NCBI GenBank assembly: GCA_022496185.1
Contig: WTXG01000342.1
Coordinates: forward strand, 1-33,750
Source of the DNA: Multifurca ochricompacta
Taxonomy: Eukaryota > Basidiomycota > Agaricomycetes > Russulales > Russulaceae
Reading direction: 5' to 3'
Length of the DNA: 33,750 bases
Shown here: positions 9,241-22,200 of the stretch, piece after piece
How the letters are laid out: the number at the start of each line of letters is the position of its first letter
Numbering within the stretch: the stretch's first letter is position 1
Notes under the pieces: model-generated
Seen by the model: the letters and a program-made list of their open reading frames with translations, nothing else
The model's database searches: none
Told to the model about the DNA's origin: nothing
Program-made: the position numbers and the translations under genes

Positions 9241-10539
9241 AATTTAAAAAAAAAAAAGTACCATTCACACTTGTAGCTATAGACTTTACTGATTCTTCAA
9301 CTGTAGCTATTTGCTTTATATGTACTAGTTACTAATAAAGTCTTCTAGCACAAAGACTGAGCTATTCGCTTTATAGTCTTCCACAGCACAACCCTGACTG
9401 AACATCTCTGCATCTGTTTGGGCATTCCTTTGTCATTTTGAGCAGCAGCAAGTTAGATAAGCACTACCTAGTTTAGTAGCAATAATTCAGTTTAGTTGGT
9501 TAAAACTGAAGTGACAACTACATGAGGGGATGTCCTTAAATACTAAAAGAGAGTGTAATCCTAGTTTGTAGAACAATACTATCTAAGTCCATTTTCCTGC
9601 AGTCACAAGAGAGAATAAAGAGTGTTTGTGGATTGTCCTTTATCAATCAGTCAAAGCATGCCACAAGTGTGCATGGCGGTAATGCCACTTGGGTTGATCC
9701 AGTGGCTTTGGGTCCGTCTCAACATCCTTAACCTTTAAAAAAAAAATTAGGGTTTTGTGGGTCAAGTGAGGAACATGTGGTTGTGCCATGGGGATATACC
9801 TCATCTGTGGAAGGACAGCAGGGGTGTAAAAGAAGAGGGAGGAAGAAGGGAGATGTTGCACTGGGATCATGCGGTTGAAGAGAAATTGAGGTTTTTTTTA
9901 TTTTGGTGACAATGAAATACTCCATCCCCGTTCCATTGTAATTTGCGAGAAGAGAACAGTTCGATTTCATTCAATTCAGTAACGGACTTTAACGAGGCGA
10001 TTTCCGGTATCGCTGATTTTCATCAGTGGTTCCTATGCACGCTGATTAGGTCAGGGCCCACAGACGACGGCGACGAGAATTTGAAGTCGTTGGCGTCGCG
10101 CATGTTTTAAGTGGACCTGTAAGAGGCAGGAAGGGAAGGAGGGCAACAACAACGACAACAACGCGACAATCACACCAGTCAACACACTCAGTTACGAGTG
10201 TTGCAAATTATTTACCAGCCGACAACTAAAGCACTATGAAAACAAACAACGGCGTGCTCATTCGCGTAAACTTAGTCTCTGTCGCTCGATGACCATATTA
10301 CATTTTACATAACGCTACCCTTCTTCCGATGATACACGTAACGTCCGCTCCATGTCAAAGTGCAGTGCAGGTGTTGTACGACCTTAGCATTTTCCTATCT
10401 CAATGCCGAGTGCGCTGGTCTCTCTCTTATATAGCCCAAAGTTGACGTCTCTGCGCTCTGTTCGAGGAGTCGTAGCATGCGACAACAAGTCGCCCTTCAT
10501 TATAGTTCTCCTGTGCTGGGCTTTCTTCAAGTTCAAGAT
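9241..10539. other. Intergenic, no gene recognised
   Basis: Open frames here are short (80 codons or fewer) and show no family signature. Near 9270-9390 there is imperfect repetition of GTAGCTAT and GCTATTYGCTTTATA motifs. A minus-strand TATATAAG lies near 10428, next to the decayed NACHT gene. Confidence 0.5.
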
Positions 10540-11525
10540 CATTCGTCCATCCCACTCTCGGCCAATGTCCCTATCATGGATACAGATCCATGCCCGGAAG
10601 TGTGGCTTTGGCATATCGAATAAGTCTCTCTCTCGTGCCTTTTCTCCAACTCGCGAGGAGACATTCGAAGAAGACCTGGGGTGACAAGCCTAGTGCTCGG
10701 CTGCATAAGAAAGCCGAGGGGAAAGCTCTGCAGCCGATCTCTATTGATATCGTCATGTAACCCCCCCCTGGTAGCGTGCTCAGACAGGTTTCTGCCCAGA
10801 ATCCAGCGTGCAGGCGTTCCGAATGTACATAAGTGACGTGACATGTTTTCCCGAGATCGCAATATCAAGGCGGTTTCGAGGTCAAGAACTCCTTTACCGA
10901 GATATGTGTGAGGAATTGAACAATTTGCGGTCCTTCCACCTCAGTCACGGCATCGATCATGCAGAGAGAGAACCGCTACTTCTGCGACTAACATCCGCCT
11001 GGCTTTTGAGTCACATTAGATCGCGGAGATCTCCACGAGTGCCCCAACTCGAAGCGGGCAAGCCGATGTGATGGAGTATTGGAAGAGACGGTGGCCCTGG
11101 AGCATTTCATCGCGATCGGGAATTCGTTCAAAGCACGTTTAATGCTATCGACGAATCATATTGTTTGAAGGGGCGACCCGTGACGCATAGGTAGGCAGCG
11201 CAAATAGACCAGATTTTCCACAAAGTCGAGGATCTTTTCACGCACGGATGAGGTATCAAGTGCACCTCCACTCTACTGTTGCGAATCATCACGGTGTGTA
11301 GGATGTAAGCGATAAAGGACGCCATAGCATTCGTCGGACTTGTCAGAGAGTTTGATTAGAAGAAAAGAGAGCAAGCTGCGGATGTCTTGCTTTCCAGTAT
11401 CTTTGAAGTGAAAAATAGAAGTAAATGCTGTCAAAGCCGATCGGATTTCAGCCCCGTGTTTAACCTGGAGATCCCGGATGATTGCGGAGCTAGCTGAGGA
11501 CCATGGTATGGGTATTCCCGCAGAG
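10540..11525 (-). pseudogene. Decayed NACHT-type STAND NTPase gene fragment
   Basis: Minus-strand translation in drifting frames gives blocks that I recognise, in order, from Agaricomycete NACHT proteins. They are SSAIIRDLQ just after the Walker A region (about 11500), HFKDTGKQDIRSLLSFLLI and LSDKSDECYGVLYRL (about 11400-11300), REKILDFVENLVYLR (about 11240), ALNEFPIAMK (about 11130), HRLARFELGHS (about 11060), IVQFLTHISVKEFLTS (about 10900) and KPHFRAWICIHD (about 10610-10575). Stops and frame changes separate them. The Walker A lysine, the ALDEC-like Walker B segment and the TSRPE sensor segment are missing, because the spacing there is far too short. Such proteins are cytosolic NTP-dependent signalling switches linked to non-self recognition in fungi. 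This copy cannot encode one. Confidence 0.72.
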
Positions 11526-14120
11526 AAAGGATTGGTGGACTAGGTACTGAGAGGTCAACAGCGGTAAAAAAAAAAAGACAAAATAAAACAGGAAATGTAG
11601 GCAGTGTCTAGTTTTTCGCGACTGATTCCCTGTGCAAGTATTTTGCCGATCATGGATAACTATAGGTGAATCAAGGGAGAACCGACGGTTCTATGGTCAG
11701 AGTCTCACGCATGAGTCATTGAAGAAACTGCGGGCGCCCTCTTTAATAACCTTGACATTGTCATTTGGCTTGCTTGATGAGCTTCACATTTTCATCAACA
11801 TTGTAGGTCGTCTCCTTGATCGTTTCGCCACTGCATGAGCATGCCTAACTAGCAGGGTATTCATTCCTTCCTACAACCCATTTATATACCCAACAGTGTA
11901 TGGATCCAATATGCGGTGAGTATGAAGCAAAGTGTGTTCCCTAAAGAGAAAAGTGAGTGGTGAGCAGAGAGGAGGAAGGAGGGGAGCCCGCGCGACGCGA
12001 CGAAGTCGAAGGGGGTAAGAACGTGCTGGATGTTACTGATGACAGTGCTGATGGTGCCGATTGACCTTGCGCTTTGTTCGAGAACTGTTCTTGCAAGCGA
12101 GAGAAAGAGAGAGAGAGAGACTAGATTGCTGGTTTGCTAGCTCTACTACAAGCATTATAGATACCTTTATATACTTGTTGAAAGTCCAGATTTGAAAAGA
12201 GCGGTATAGTGAAAGAAGGCCATAGATGGCGAATTTGGTAAAGGGGATAGACAGAAGGAAGGAAAGAACCAAGTCCTGAAGACGGTGAAGTGACGGTGAA
12301 GTGCAGGCGATGGTTAAGATAGGTGAAGAAAGAAAATGAGAAAATTGATGGTCGGGAAGCCGGCCCGGAGCGCAAACAGTCCGATGTAGCTGATAAGATG
12401 AAACTTTGAAACTTGCACCATGCATTAAACGCTTTGTAGTATAGTAAAGAGTGTCTATGACTGAGATCAAATAATCAGAAATGTTGTAATCCAGGGCTCG
12501 TACGAAGAGAAGAGAAATGGGTTAACCAGGAGTGGCGGCGGCTGAAGGTTTCGTGCCCAACGCTCATGCTTTCCTTACAACAGTTAGCCCACTGGCAACT
12601 CCGACTCATTCCCTTCTTTGGCAGAATTGAGAGAGCACTTGAGCCATTATCTTTCCAAGTTTTTCTATAAAGTCCTCCGTGTGTAGGCCTTCACGCATTG
12701 CAAAAAAAATTGAATTCGCTTGAATAACCCCTTGAACAGAGAGGCAGTGCAGATGTGAGCAAGATAACTGTGACTTCGAATGTGAAAGTTTGTCGTGCGT
12801 AAAATTTTTGGCGAAAACATTGCTAGTTGGTTCCGTTTGGCGTTGCACTGATGTTGTTGATAGTTCAGAGAAGAGCAATAAGGATGAAAGGAGACAAAAG
12901 CGAATGCAAGGAATGGACCCCGGAATGCTAATAACTGACTTTGCTAAGAAAATTGCTCGTGCCATTCATCAATTACATTTGCACCATATCAGAGTCTGTC
13001 CGAAATCAAAAGTTGAATTAATGTCAGAAGTTTTATAATCGGGACTTTGTAATGAAAGAGCGAGCAAACGGATCCAGCCAGAAAGGGTGACAGCGCCCGA
13101 GCCATCTTTACAAGGATCAACGATGTGGTGAGTGTGTGGACTTTGTGTCCCTCACGGAGCTTCACCGACAATGCGAGGAGATGAACTATATAGGATTCAG
13201 TCACTTGATCAATCTCCCATTCCCTATTCGTAGAATGCCTTAGTTACTTTCGAAATACGTTTAATATCGAATTGGAAGAGTCACAGTCGCGTCCCCCCAA
13301 GCTTTTGATACTCATTCAAAGCTGCCGATGGGGTTGAAGGACGGGGGAAAAGACGTTTTTTCCCGAGTCGCAAACGTTATAAAAATAAAAAGATCTTAAC
13401 GATCAAGACGAGCAAGGCCGTGTGTGTATAACAATATTAGAGAAACGAACGCTAGCTGATAGTCAGATAGTCACTGTGCTGTGTGGGGCGCTCGAGGTGT
13501 GGAAGAAAGACGCTCAAGGGGCACATTTATACTCTGCCTGGGACCAAAGTAAACACTCAGTTGGTGTTCACTAGTCAGGAGGCGTTAACGAGCTTGGAGG
13601 AGTGGAAAGCCGACTCAGGTGAACTTGAAATCCAACTGCCTGTTTCTCATCGTCGTCGTCGTTGAAATTACCCACTATTACGTTTTTTGACAAGTCTGAA
13701 CCCGGCCATGAGATTTCCCATATGTTACATGCCGGGTGACTTGAGTGAGGAGACGACCGTGAGGATGAAAACTGGCCGCGCAAGTCGATTTGCACTGGAA
13801 TGACCGGGGAAACGCCGATTTCGAGTACTCAGTTAAGAGTGTAGTAGTCATGGCGGTCGCTGCCAGAGGGCTGAACCTCGCGGATCGCACCAGCCTATGA
13901 TTTGAATAGGATGGTCAAGACGCACATTCAAAAGGTTAATTCGTTCGTATGTAATTGTTCGTTTATGATGACGGCCATTGTCGATGTTCCGGCCGTCTAC
14001 TAGTGTTAGTGGCCGATCACAACTTTCCCCTCCCCTCAAATTGCGACGACGACGACGAAAGGCGCACTAACACCCTACTCTATCTCTTATATCCTCGAAC
14101 CCCGAGGCTGAGTAGATACA
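11526..14120. other. Intergenic, no gene recognised
   Basis: About 2.6 kb without a gene I can support. Open frames on both strands at 12033-12470 (minus), 12606-12965 (minus) and 12790-13038 (plus) overlap one another and match nothing I know. A (GA)n run at 12102-12120 and a minus-strand TATATAAA near 12165 are present. The last few hundred bases should hold the promoter of the E1 gene that starts at 14121. The N-terminal part of the NACHT relic might extend to about 11850, but I could not recognise it. Confidence 0.45.
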
Positions 14121-17100
14121 ATGCACCGTCCGTCCGTTCGGCAGCTTCAGCTCCGACAGAGCTTAGCTGTATGGCGAAGCTATCACGATGAATCCTTTGG
14201 GTTCCGAAAGCCCCGCGCGTTCACCTTACCTGATTGTGAGTTGATTGATTCTTTTTTGTTAGTCCTGGAGATGCCTTCCTTGTCTTTGGTGCATACCCCG
14301 TGCAACTCTACTGAATGACACACATACATATGAGGAGATGGAGAAAACGAAGCACCGATTATGCACTTTGCTGGGTTATTGAATTGCCTGACCTGATCTC
14401 CATCTCCCCACCTAGACTGTCCGACACAGCTACAGAACCGAGTCGAAAATGCTCCTTTGCTTCGATATGTTGACTCATTACGCATGCACGGACATCGCGC
14501 TGCGCGTATTGACCCCCTGGACCTCCTACAGCGCGACGACGTTGACGCCCTTGACCCGAAGCGGTATGGGCTCGTGGACGGCTCAAAAACATACGACGTC
14601 AACGGAATCTTATGGACCAAACGCGTCGGCGAGGCCCCAGACAATGCGGAACACTGGACCCTACGTGATATTACGAACCACCTGCGCACGATATACGTGG
14701 GGCGCATCGCGTACGAGTACATGCACTCTCCCTCTAAGACCGAGCGCCTCTGGTTCTCTCACATGCTCGAAGCGCGCACCCCGCCGCTCCGGATGCTCGT
14801 CAGAAAAAGCGCGTTCACGAGCTCCTCGCGCAGAGCGAGACGTTCGATCAGTTTCTCCAATTGAAGTTCCCCAACCTGAAGCGCTATGGTTTGGAGGGAG
14901 GCGAATCGATGATTCCTGCGCTCGATGCGCTTTTTTCAGTTGCCGCTCGAGGTTCGAAGATATCCTTTTCGTGTTTTATTTTATTTTTACTTTTTTTAAA
15001 AAAACACTCCCCGAAATCCGTTTGCTCATTCCACATCGCTAGCTGGCGTACAGCATATCATACTTGCTATGCCCCACCGAGGTCGCTTGAACCTACTGGC
15101 GGGTCTACTGCAAATGTCTCCCACTTCTCTTTTCCATAAAATCAAGGGAGGCTACGAGATCCCCGAGGAACTCGGAGCCGTCGGTGATGTGATAAGTCAT
15201 TTAGGTGCAGTTTTCTGCCTCTGTCTTTTCGCTGCGGACGCTGAATGTCCTCTCGCAGTCGCATCGCCGACTTTGACGTATGACGGTGCTGATGTCAAAG
15301 TGTCTTTACTCCCGAACCCTTCACATTTGGAAGCCGTGAGCCCAGTTGCGCTTGGTAAGACCCGTGCGAAGCAGTACTCGCTCCTTAACACGTCTCCCGA
15401 GGATTGCATGCTCGGTGATAAAGCTATGTGCGTTCAGTTGCACGGCGATGCGAGCTTTACGGGACAGGGGGTGGTGATGGAGACCCTTGGCCTAAGTACG
15501 TTTGTCCTGGCGCTTGAATTCTCGATATTCAAAGTGCTTCTAGGCAATCTACCTCATTTCACGAGCGGAGGAAGCGTTCACATAGTCGTTAAGTGTGTAT
15601 CGTCGCTATGTGCCCAATGTATTGTCTCTAAACCACCTTCTATACATGCAGTAACAGGTAAAGTTTTTCACAATTTAGCAAGCGGTCTCGTTAAGCACTT
15701 CCTCAAAGCATCGGCTACACAACTCCGGCTTCAAGCGCGCGCTCCTCGTTGTACTGCTCTGATATCGGCAAGATGATTAACGCTCCCGTACTCCATGTCA
15801 ATGGCGACTATCCAGAAGGCAAGGTCAAACACTTTTTCATCAATTCTTCTGCTCATCCTCATCACACTTGCAGATGTCGCTCGTGCTATTGACATCGCAT
15901 TCCAATATAGGCATCATTTCCGCAAGGACGTGATAATCGACCTACTGGTATATCGTCGCTGGCGAGTCCCCCTTTCCTGCCGCTGGCGGTCCTCGATTGC
16001 ACTCAGTGAACTCATGCTCATGTTAACAGGGGCCACAATGAACTCGACGAGCCAGCGTTCACGCAACCATTGATGTACGAGAAGATTCGGTCCAGGAAGT
16101 CGGTCCCTGCGCTTTACGAGGAGAGGCTTATTGTGCGTCTGTCAATCATTCCCCTTTCATTGTCCTGATCTCCGAGGGGGTTTCTGCCCAGTCGGATGAC
16201 GTTATCACCTCTGCACATGCACAGGCCGTGCGTGACGCGGCTCGTAGCCGTCTTGACGTCGAGCTCGCTCAAGCAGATACGTACACCCCCACAGCGACGA
16301 CGATGCTGCAGGGCCAGTGGAAAGGCATCGTGTGGCCCGCGGATAAGAAAGCGGAGCGTAATCCCGCAACGGGCGTGGCGCGCGAAGTGCTAGAGGGCGT
16401 CGGGCGTGCGAGCGTTATGGTTCCTTCTGGATTTGTGCGTCCAATTTGGCTTTCCCCATGAGCAAGTTGGCTTGACCGGCTGATGTACGCGCACGGCACT
16501 GCAGGAGATCCATCCGAGACTTCAGCGCCATGTAAAGCACCGGTTGCAGACAATTGAGAAAGGTACGGGTCTGGATTGGGCCACTGCCGAAGTGAGTTGG
16601 GTTCTCCTTGCCCTCTCTCCTGCCAAATCCCAGCGAAACGGTTCGGTTAGGCTATGGCGTTCGGATCATTAATGTTGGAAGGTTGCGATGTACGTATATC
16701 GGGTCAAGACGTTGGACGCGGAACGTTCAGCCAAAGGTACGTAGTACAACCCCGATGGTGGCCGGGAGTGCATACTTATAGTTGTGCCACGCAGGCATGC
16801 GATGCTTGTTGACCAAAAGACGGAGTCCGTGGTCGTTCCTTTGAACGCGGAACTAGGCTCCCAGGGCAAGCTCGAGCTCGCAAATAGTGTGTAACTTTGC
16901 CTGTTTATCGCACACAGGCCGAAGTGATTTCACAGGTTCTTTGAGCGAGTTGGCTGTACTTGGCGTAAGTCAGGCTTGTGTGCTAGTCAGGGAGGGTCAT
17001 GTCTTCTAAAATAGGAAATGCCTATCAGTTCGAATATGGTTTGAGCTGGGAAAAACCGAATATGTTACCAATTTGGGAAGCTCAGGTGGGTTTTTTTATG

Positions 17101-18191
17101 TGTGTCAACCCTTTCTGATCTCGGCTGATCGTTGTACGCAGTTCGGAGATTTCTTCAATGGTGCTCAGGTGAGGGAATGTCTCGCTGAGAAGTTTAGACG
17201 TGTTCCTGAGAAAATTCGTGCCTATGGCCACAGGTCATCATTGATACGTTCATCTCATCTGCGGAAAGTGTGTGACCAAAATTCTTGTGATGTGATATAT
17301 CTGATGAGTTTCTGGCATCTGATGCTTCTCATAGCCAAGTGGTTGAAACAGAGTGGAATCGTCTTACTTCTCCCACATGGCCTTGATGGTGCTGGCCCGG
17401 AGCACTCCTCTTCGCGACTGGAACGTATGCTACAGGTCGAGTTTCTAGGCATGTGCGAGGGGCGGAACCTTGACTGACTTGAGGCACGTAGCTGACGGAT
17501 GACCGGTTCGAACCCATCGGCGAGAGGCACGTGAATGTAAACATGCATGTTGCCTTTCCGACGACCCCGGCGCAATATTTCCATGTTCTTCGCCGGCAGA
17601 TCAAGCGGAACTTTCGCAAACCGTTAATCGTAGCTGCGCCTAAAGGTCTCTTGCGTCTTCCTGTACGTGTTATGTGTGGTTCACGCGCACTTTAGCGGTG
17701 ATGAGGAAGTACCACCCCCGCTCATTGATTGATTGATCCGACAGGCCGCGTCTTCGTCGTTGTCCGATCTTGAGGGGTCATGCACGTTCCAACCCGTGCT
17801 GCGAGATCCGCTCGTGGAGGCACGCATCGCAGAGCGAGTCGTCCTCGTCTCGGGTAAGCTCTATTACGACCTCGTGAAAGAGCGAGACGCACGGGGTCTC
17901 GGCCAGCGCGTCGCGCTGGTCAGGATTGAGGAGTTATGTCCGTTCCCGTTCGAGGAGTTGCGTGAGGTGCTTGGCGGGGCGACAGCGGGCGAGGTGTTTT
18001 GGGTGCAGGAGGAACCTCGCAACCAGGGGGCGTGGCCGCACGTTGCCCTGCGCGTTGGTCATATCCTCGAGAAACCGGTCGTGTATCATGGACGTCATGG
18101 GGGCGCTGTGCCTGCGCCTGGTGTTGGTAAGCTCTATCGCGCGCAACAGGAGGTGGTGATCAAAGGGGCATTCGAGGGGTTGGGATCGTGA
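14121..18191 (+). CDS. DHTKD1: DHTKD1-like 2-oxoadipate/2-oxoglutarate dehydrogenase E1, mitochondrial; 20 exons, one apparent 1-base deletion
   Basis: Thiamine-diphosphate E1 of a 2-oxoacid dehydrogenase complex, decarboxylating 2-oxoadipate or 2-oxoglutarate in the mitochondrion. Exons: 14121-14235, 14416-14951, 15043-15204, 15259-15495, 15544-15592, 15652-15657, 15709-15818, 15874-15961, 16030-16132, 16192-16434, 16505-16591, 16651-16736, 16795-16886, 16936-16964, 17029-17085, 17142-17168, 17234-17267, 17335-17435, 17492-17662, 17745-18191. They total 2780 bases; adding the one base missing near 14770-14800 gives 926 residues, close to human DHTKD1 and shorter than fungal KGD1. Seen: basic leader then [20 protein letters not shown] (about 227-234); TDP motif GDASFTGQG (334-342) with NN at 367-368; C-terminal [12 protein letters not shown]. 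The introns at 15819-15873 and 15962-16029 have GC donors. DHTKD1 versus OGDH rests on length and N-terminus. Confidence 0.9.
15652..15657 (+). other. 6-nt micro-exon encoding part of the TDP-binding Asn-Asn
   Basis: TAACAG lies between an intron ending ATGCAG (15593-15651) and one starting GTAAAG (15658-15708). With the preceding AA and following C it encodes Asn-Asn-Ser, placing Asn-Asn 33 residues after GDA, as in the thiamine-diphosphate motif. Splicing the two introns as one (15593-15708) keeps the frame but leaves a single Asn and loses two residues. Confidence 0.7.
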
Positions 18192-19224
18192 AGCCAGCCA
18201 GCTAACTAGCTAACCATATACCGTGTTGCCCGGTTGTTTGGCGGGGATGGCATGAAATTGTTTAAACTAGAAATGGGAGGGCTCGGGAGCGGGGTGGGAG
18301 CTGGGGGGGGGGGTAGTTATGGTATCTAAAATAAAATACAGTGTAAAGAATCGTGATTAAACTGTCAATGGGATTGGATTGACTGATGATGATGAAAGAG
18401 GTTTTCCCAACGACGAACTATTTTATTTTATGTTTACGGCAAGAGTCTATAACTATAAAAGAAAGGTATGTGAGAGTCTTCACACACACACTAAGGCACC
18501 GCCTCTAAGGGACGCCGATCGTTTTTATATCATATTATTTATATCATATTATATTATATTATATTATATTATTTTATATTATGAGCTCATCAAAAGAGGG
18601 CTAAAATCAAGCATTCCTCGGCAAATCGGTCTCGGTATTGCAAACGAACAGTTGGGTGTGTGGGTGTCTGGTACGAGGTACGGGTTACGGGTAACTCATT
18701 CAATCAAAAGTGAGTGAGTGCACGTGGAAACGGAATGACCACATCATTAAAAACGAAAAACTAAAACTAAAACTTTCTAGAACCCTGTGTGTGTGTTAGT
18801 TGGGACATCTTCCCGTCCCCCTCCGTCTGTCCCCTCCGTCACCTCACTCTCCCCTTCCCAGTTCAAATGATCCTGTCGAACACTACCATCTGATTATTTT
18901 CCTAAATGTTGTGCTAGTCCCTCCTTTTTCCCTTTTCCCTTTTCCTTTTCTTTCTCTGGTAAGTCTGAGGCCTTTTTTTCCAAAAAAAAAAATACCACCT
19001 GACTGACTGATTGTAGAAAGGAAAGATAAAACACATCACACCCCTTCAAGCCCTTTTTTGCGAAACCTACCATCTCTCTCCCTATCCTTCCCTATCCTAT
19101 CTCCCTTTCCTATCTCCCTTCCTCTCCCTCTCATCCTTTATCATCACACACACTCTCACACTCTCTTCAGTCCCTTTGACGCTTTATGCGCCCGTCCATT
19201 TTGCCACCTAGCTAAGGCCCACAA
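18192..19224. other. Intergenic; 3' region of the E1 gene and promoter of the next gene
   Basis: Contains an 11-base G run (18303-18313), an AT-rich repeat (18527-18582) and a strongly pyrimidine-rich tract (about 18810-19180) just upstream of the ATG at 19225. Such CT-rich tracts are common before transcription starts in fungi. No gene is seen. Confidence 0.6.
18527..18582. repeat. ATATT-type microsatellite
   Basis: Tandem TATAT/ATATT pentamers, about seven units with slight variation, in the intergenic region. Confidence 0.8.
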
Positions 19225-22200
19225 ATGGCTACCAAAACTCAAACCACACCCTCCGCCTTCTCTCGTATTCGCTCCGGTTTCGGTCACAAACTCTCCCGCT
19301 CACATATCCCCCCCGAGCCACCAGAAACCGCAACCGGCGACGACTGGTACATGCCCTACAACGGGCCTTACGAGCTACCTCCCACCGTTCCACGCACCCA
19401 AAACCGTGACAGTTGGGGTCAGTTGCTCGGCTCAGTCTTGAACAACCTCGGGGGTTCTAGTGTCAAGCTGTCCGATGGGCAGGGACAAGAGCGATTAGAT
19501 GGGCGTGTAACTGGAGGGAGGATCAATTATGCTCTCCCGAATAGCGGCGCGTATAGTTCTCATCCTTATCGCATGAATGCTGCGTCGGACGCGTCGGACG
19601 CGCCTGGAATGTCCATTTTGGGTTCTCAGCGCCGCCGTACTGTTTCACATTCGCATTCTCTACGTGGTGGGGACCGCCCTGCGTTGATCACAACAACATC
19701 CACCACCGCTTTTGCGAATACTGATACTACAGGCGGCGTGGGAGAGTCCCCAAGGCCAGCCCAAAGATCCCCTCTCTATCCGTCCTCTCCTACGGGCGCA
19801 TCGAGCCGTCTGAGCTTTGCCGGCCTTCTCACTTTTGGTAGCTCCACTCGGAAGTCTCGTCCTGATTCCACGCACGCCGCAGCGCGGCAGCGTTCAGGAA
19901 AGCGCTCTCGTATTAACACATCGACTTCGGATCCGTTGCAATTAAATCGGGCGACGGTGCTGAATTCCCAGTCTCAGTTTTTTTTACCACGTTCTCACAG
20001 TCCGGTGCATCACGGCCCGCCAACAACAACAGAAGCAGAAGCAGAAGCAGAAGCAGAAGAGTTTGGGCATCATCAACATCATGGGCATAGGATTCGTCGA
20101 CGGTTTCACACTTTGATCGGTACTTCAATGGCCCCTGCTGCTCGGTCTTTATCACATCACGATCCGTCCATCACCCCCTTCAATCATCGTGAGAGCCCGA
20201 TATCAACGCACCCATACGCATATACTTACCCTTCTTCTCATACTGAGCCTCCCAGACGCGCACCGATCGTTCCACCCGCCTCACATTACTTGGATAAAGG
20301 CAAAGGCGTTGATCGCTCGTACCAGTATCCGCAGCCTCCTGCCCCTGACACCTTGAATAATAGTTCTGAGGTTCCCCCACATCTCAAACCTGCCTCACGG
20401 TCCTCCTTGTTGAAAACTATTTCTGCTCCCAATTTGCGCAATTTTTCTCGCAGTCTTCCGACCAGCAAGTCGACTTCCTCTCGTGGGAAGTACCGCTGGT
20501 TATCTCCAGAGACGTGGTGCGACGCGTTACTCTTCCCGCGTCCGCGCTTCACGGAACACACCGATGATGAGCCCCAACAATTGCCGAACCATCGGTATAT
20601 CCCCGTTATACAGCCACCCGGACCGAGCACTGGCAGGGAACGCTTGAAGCTTTCTCAGGCATGGATGCGCGGATCTCGGTCGGTTGTGAATTTGCGCGCG
20701 CCAAACTCGGAGTCCTCATGTGGGCCGCCCCTGGCCGAGCCCTGGCTGATGCCACCAAAGGGATCAATCGATGGAGATGGGCACTCATCCTCTGGGAGAC
20801 CACGTAGCTTTGCACAGGATGATCTTTCCCTCCCTTCACCTGGGCCATCACTTGCCAAGTTGGTGACATTTGATATCCCACGACTTGTGCTTTTTACATA
20901 CATGCCAAACTGACACGACCCATTTTTAGGGTTCTGGAAATGGGCGCATCTTTTGAACGCGAGCGCGCGGCATGGAAGGCTCAGGCAGCGCGCTCGCTGC
21001 AGGCTTCCAGGTTGACCCGATCGCTTGGCCGGTCACGTTCTCAGTCTGTAGGACGCACGCGCGCGCAGTTGAAGGACTCAGGGGGTGTAGGTTTCCTTAC
21101 GACAAAGACTCTTTTGGGCAATCAGTTTGCCGCTCCAACCGTTCACACGCCTCCTTCGAGTGATGGCACGCAGACGCTACAGACACGTTCTGGTACTTCT
21201 CATGCGCGCACGTTGTCATCTGGTGGACATTCGCGTGCCGGGTCGAAGAGCAAGGCTGCATTACGTGCCGCAGCGGGGCTGTGCATCTCTGATGGCAAGA
21301 TGAGCCCTCAAGATGAGCACGGGAACAGTTTCCCTCTCCATGACGGCGGTGGGAGGGGTACACGTATCGTCGAGGCCAACGCACCCAACTCCGGTGGTGG
21401 CTCGTCGCCGTCGCCACTGGTAACGAATGGCGCAGCCGTGGGTATCGCTTTATCCACACCACCTTCGTCGACCGAGGACGATGGCGCCGGGTCTCAGAGA
21501 CTGCCTTACATGCAAAATCACCCGTATGCTCAGGGTACTTTCCCCCCATCTCGTCGCTCGCACGGGCGTTCCAGCTCTGATTATGCTGGTCCGCATCCCT
21601 CTCTGGTCTCGGTTCCCGCGTCCGCTGCTGCCCTCGCAAGCGACGTGTCGGCGAGGCATCGCCTACCCCCACAAGCAAGCTTGCATCCCTACGCGTCTAC
21701 ATTGGCGTATCCCCACGCGTCTTCCTCTCAGCGTACCTCCATAGCTCCCGCCGTCTCCATGCTTGCCAGAGGTCACATCAGTCGTCGTCCCTGGAGAATT
21801 ACGCGCAAACGCCGCCAAGGCCAGCACCTCAAAGGCCAGCACCTCCCCAGCCTCAGTTGTGGGAGACCACGGAACCTGGTCGTTCAGGTCCACATGCGTA
21901 TGCATCGGGAAACCGGTTCAGTGGTGAGCCACTCTTTTTCGCCGACGCTTTGTCCTACGGGCTCCAACGGAGAGGTAGCGCGGACAGTGGGCTTGGTGAT
22001 AGTGAAAGTCATTACGAGCCACCTTCCAGCGCCGCGCAGTTGCTCATTCCTTTCCCCCATCTGGCACTCACGACCACGCCTGAGCGTCGCCGACCAGATT
22101 TTACACAAGGGTCGTCGACGTTCATGTCTTTACGTTCTAACCGCACTGTCGCATCCTCTCCCTCCGAGGCTCTTAACCCGCCCGTCTTCAGTGCGTCGTT

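Noticed and set aside
10384..10868. Minus-strand open frames of 60-109 codons as separate small genes
   Set aside because: Their recognisable pieces (for example KPHFRAWICIHD) are fragments of the decayed NACHT gene in drifting frames.
12606..13038. Overlapping open frames on both strands as a small gene
   Set aside because: They overlap each other, show no family motif or splice pattern, and lengths near 100 codons occur by chance.
14121..18191. Calling the E1 gene a pseudogene because of its frame break
   Set aside because: Twenty exons with sound splice sites and conserved motifs fit together, and only one base is missing in the whole coding length. Error is the better explanation.
18303..18313. 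Long G runs here and at 25379-25390 as quadruplex-forming regulatory sites
   Set aside because: Each is a single uninterrupted run, not four spaced G tracts. They are better described as simple mononucleotide repeats.
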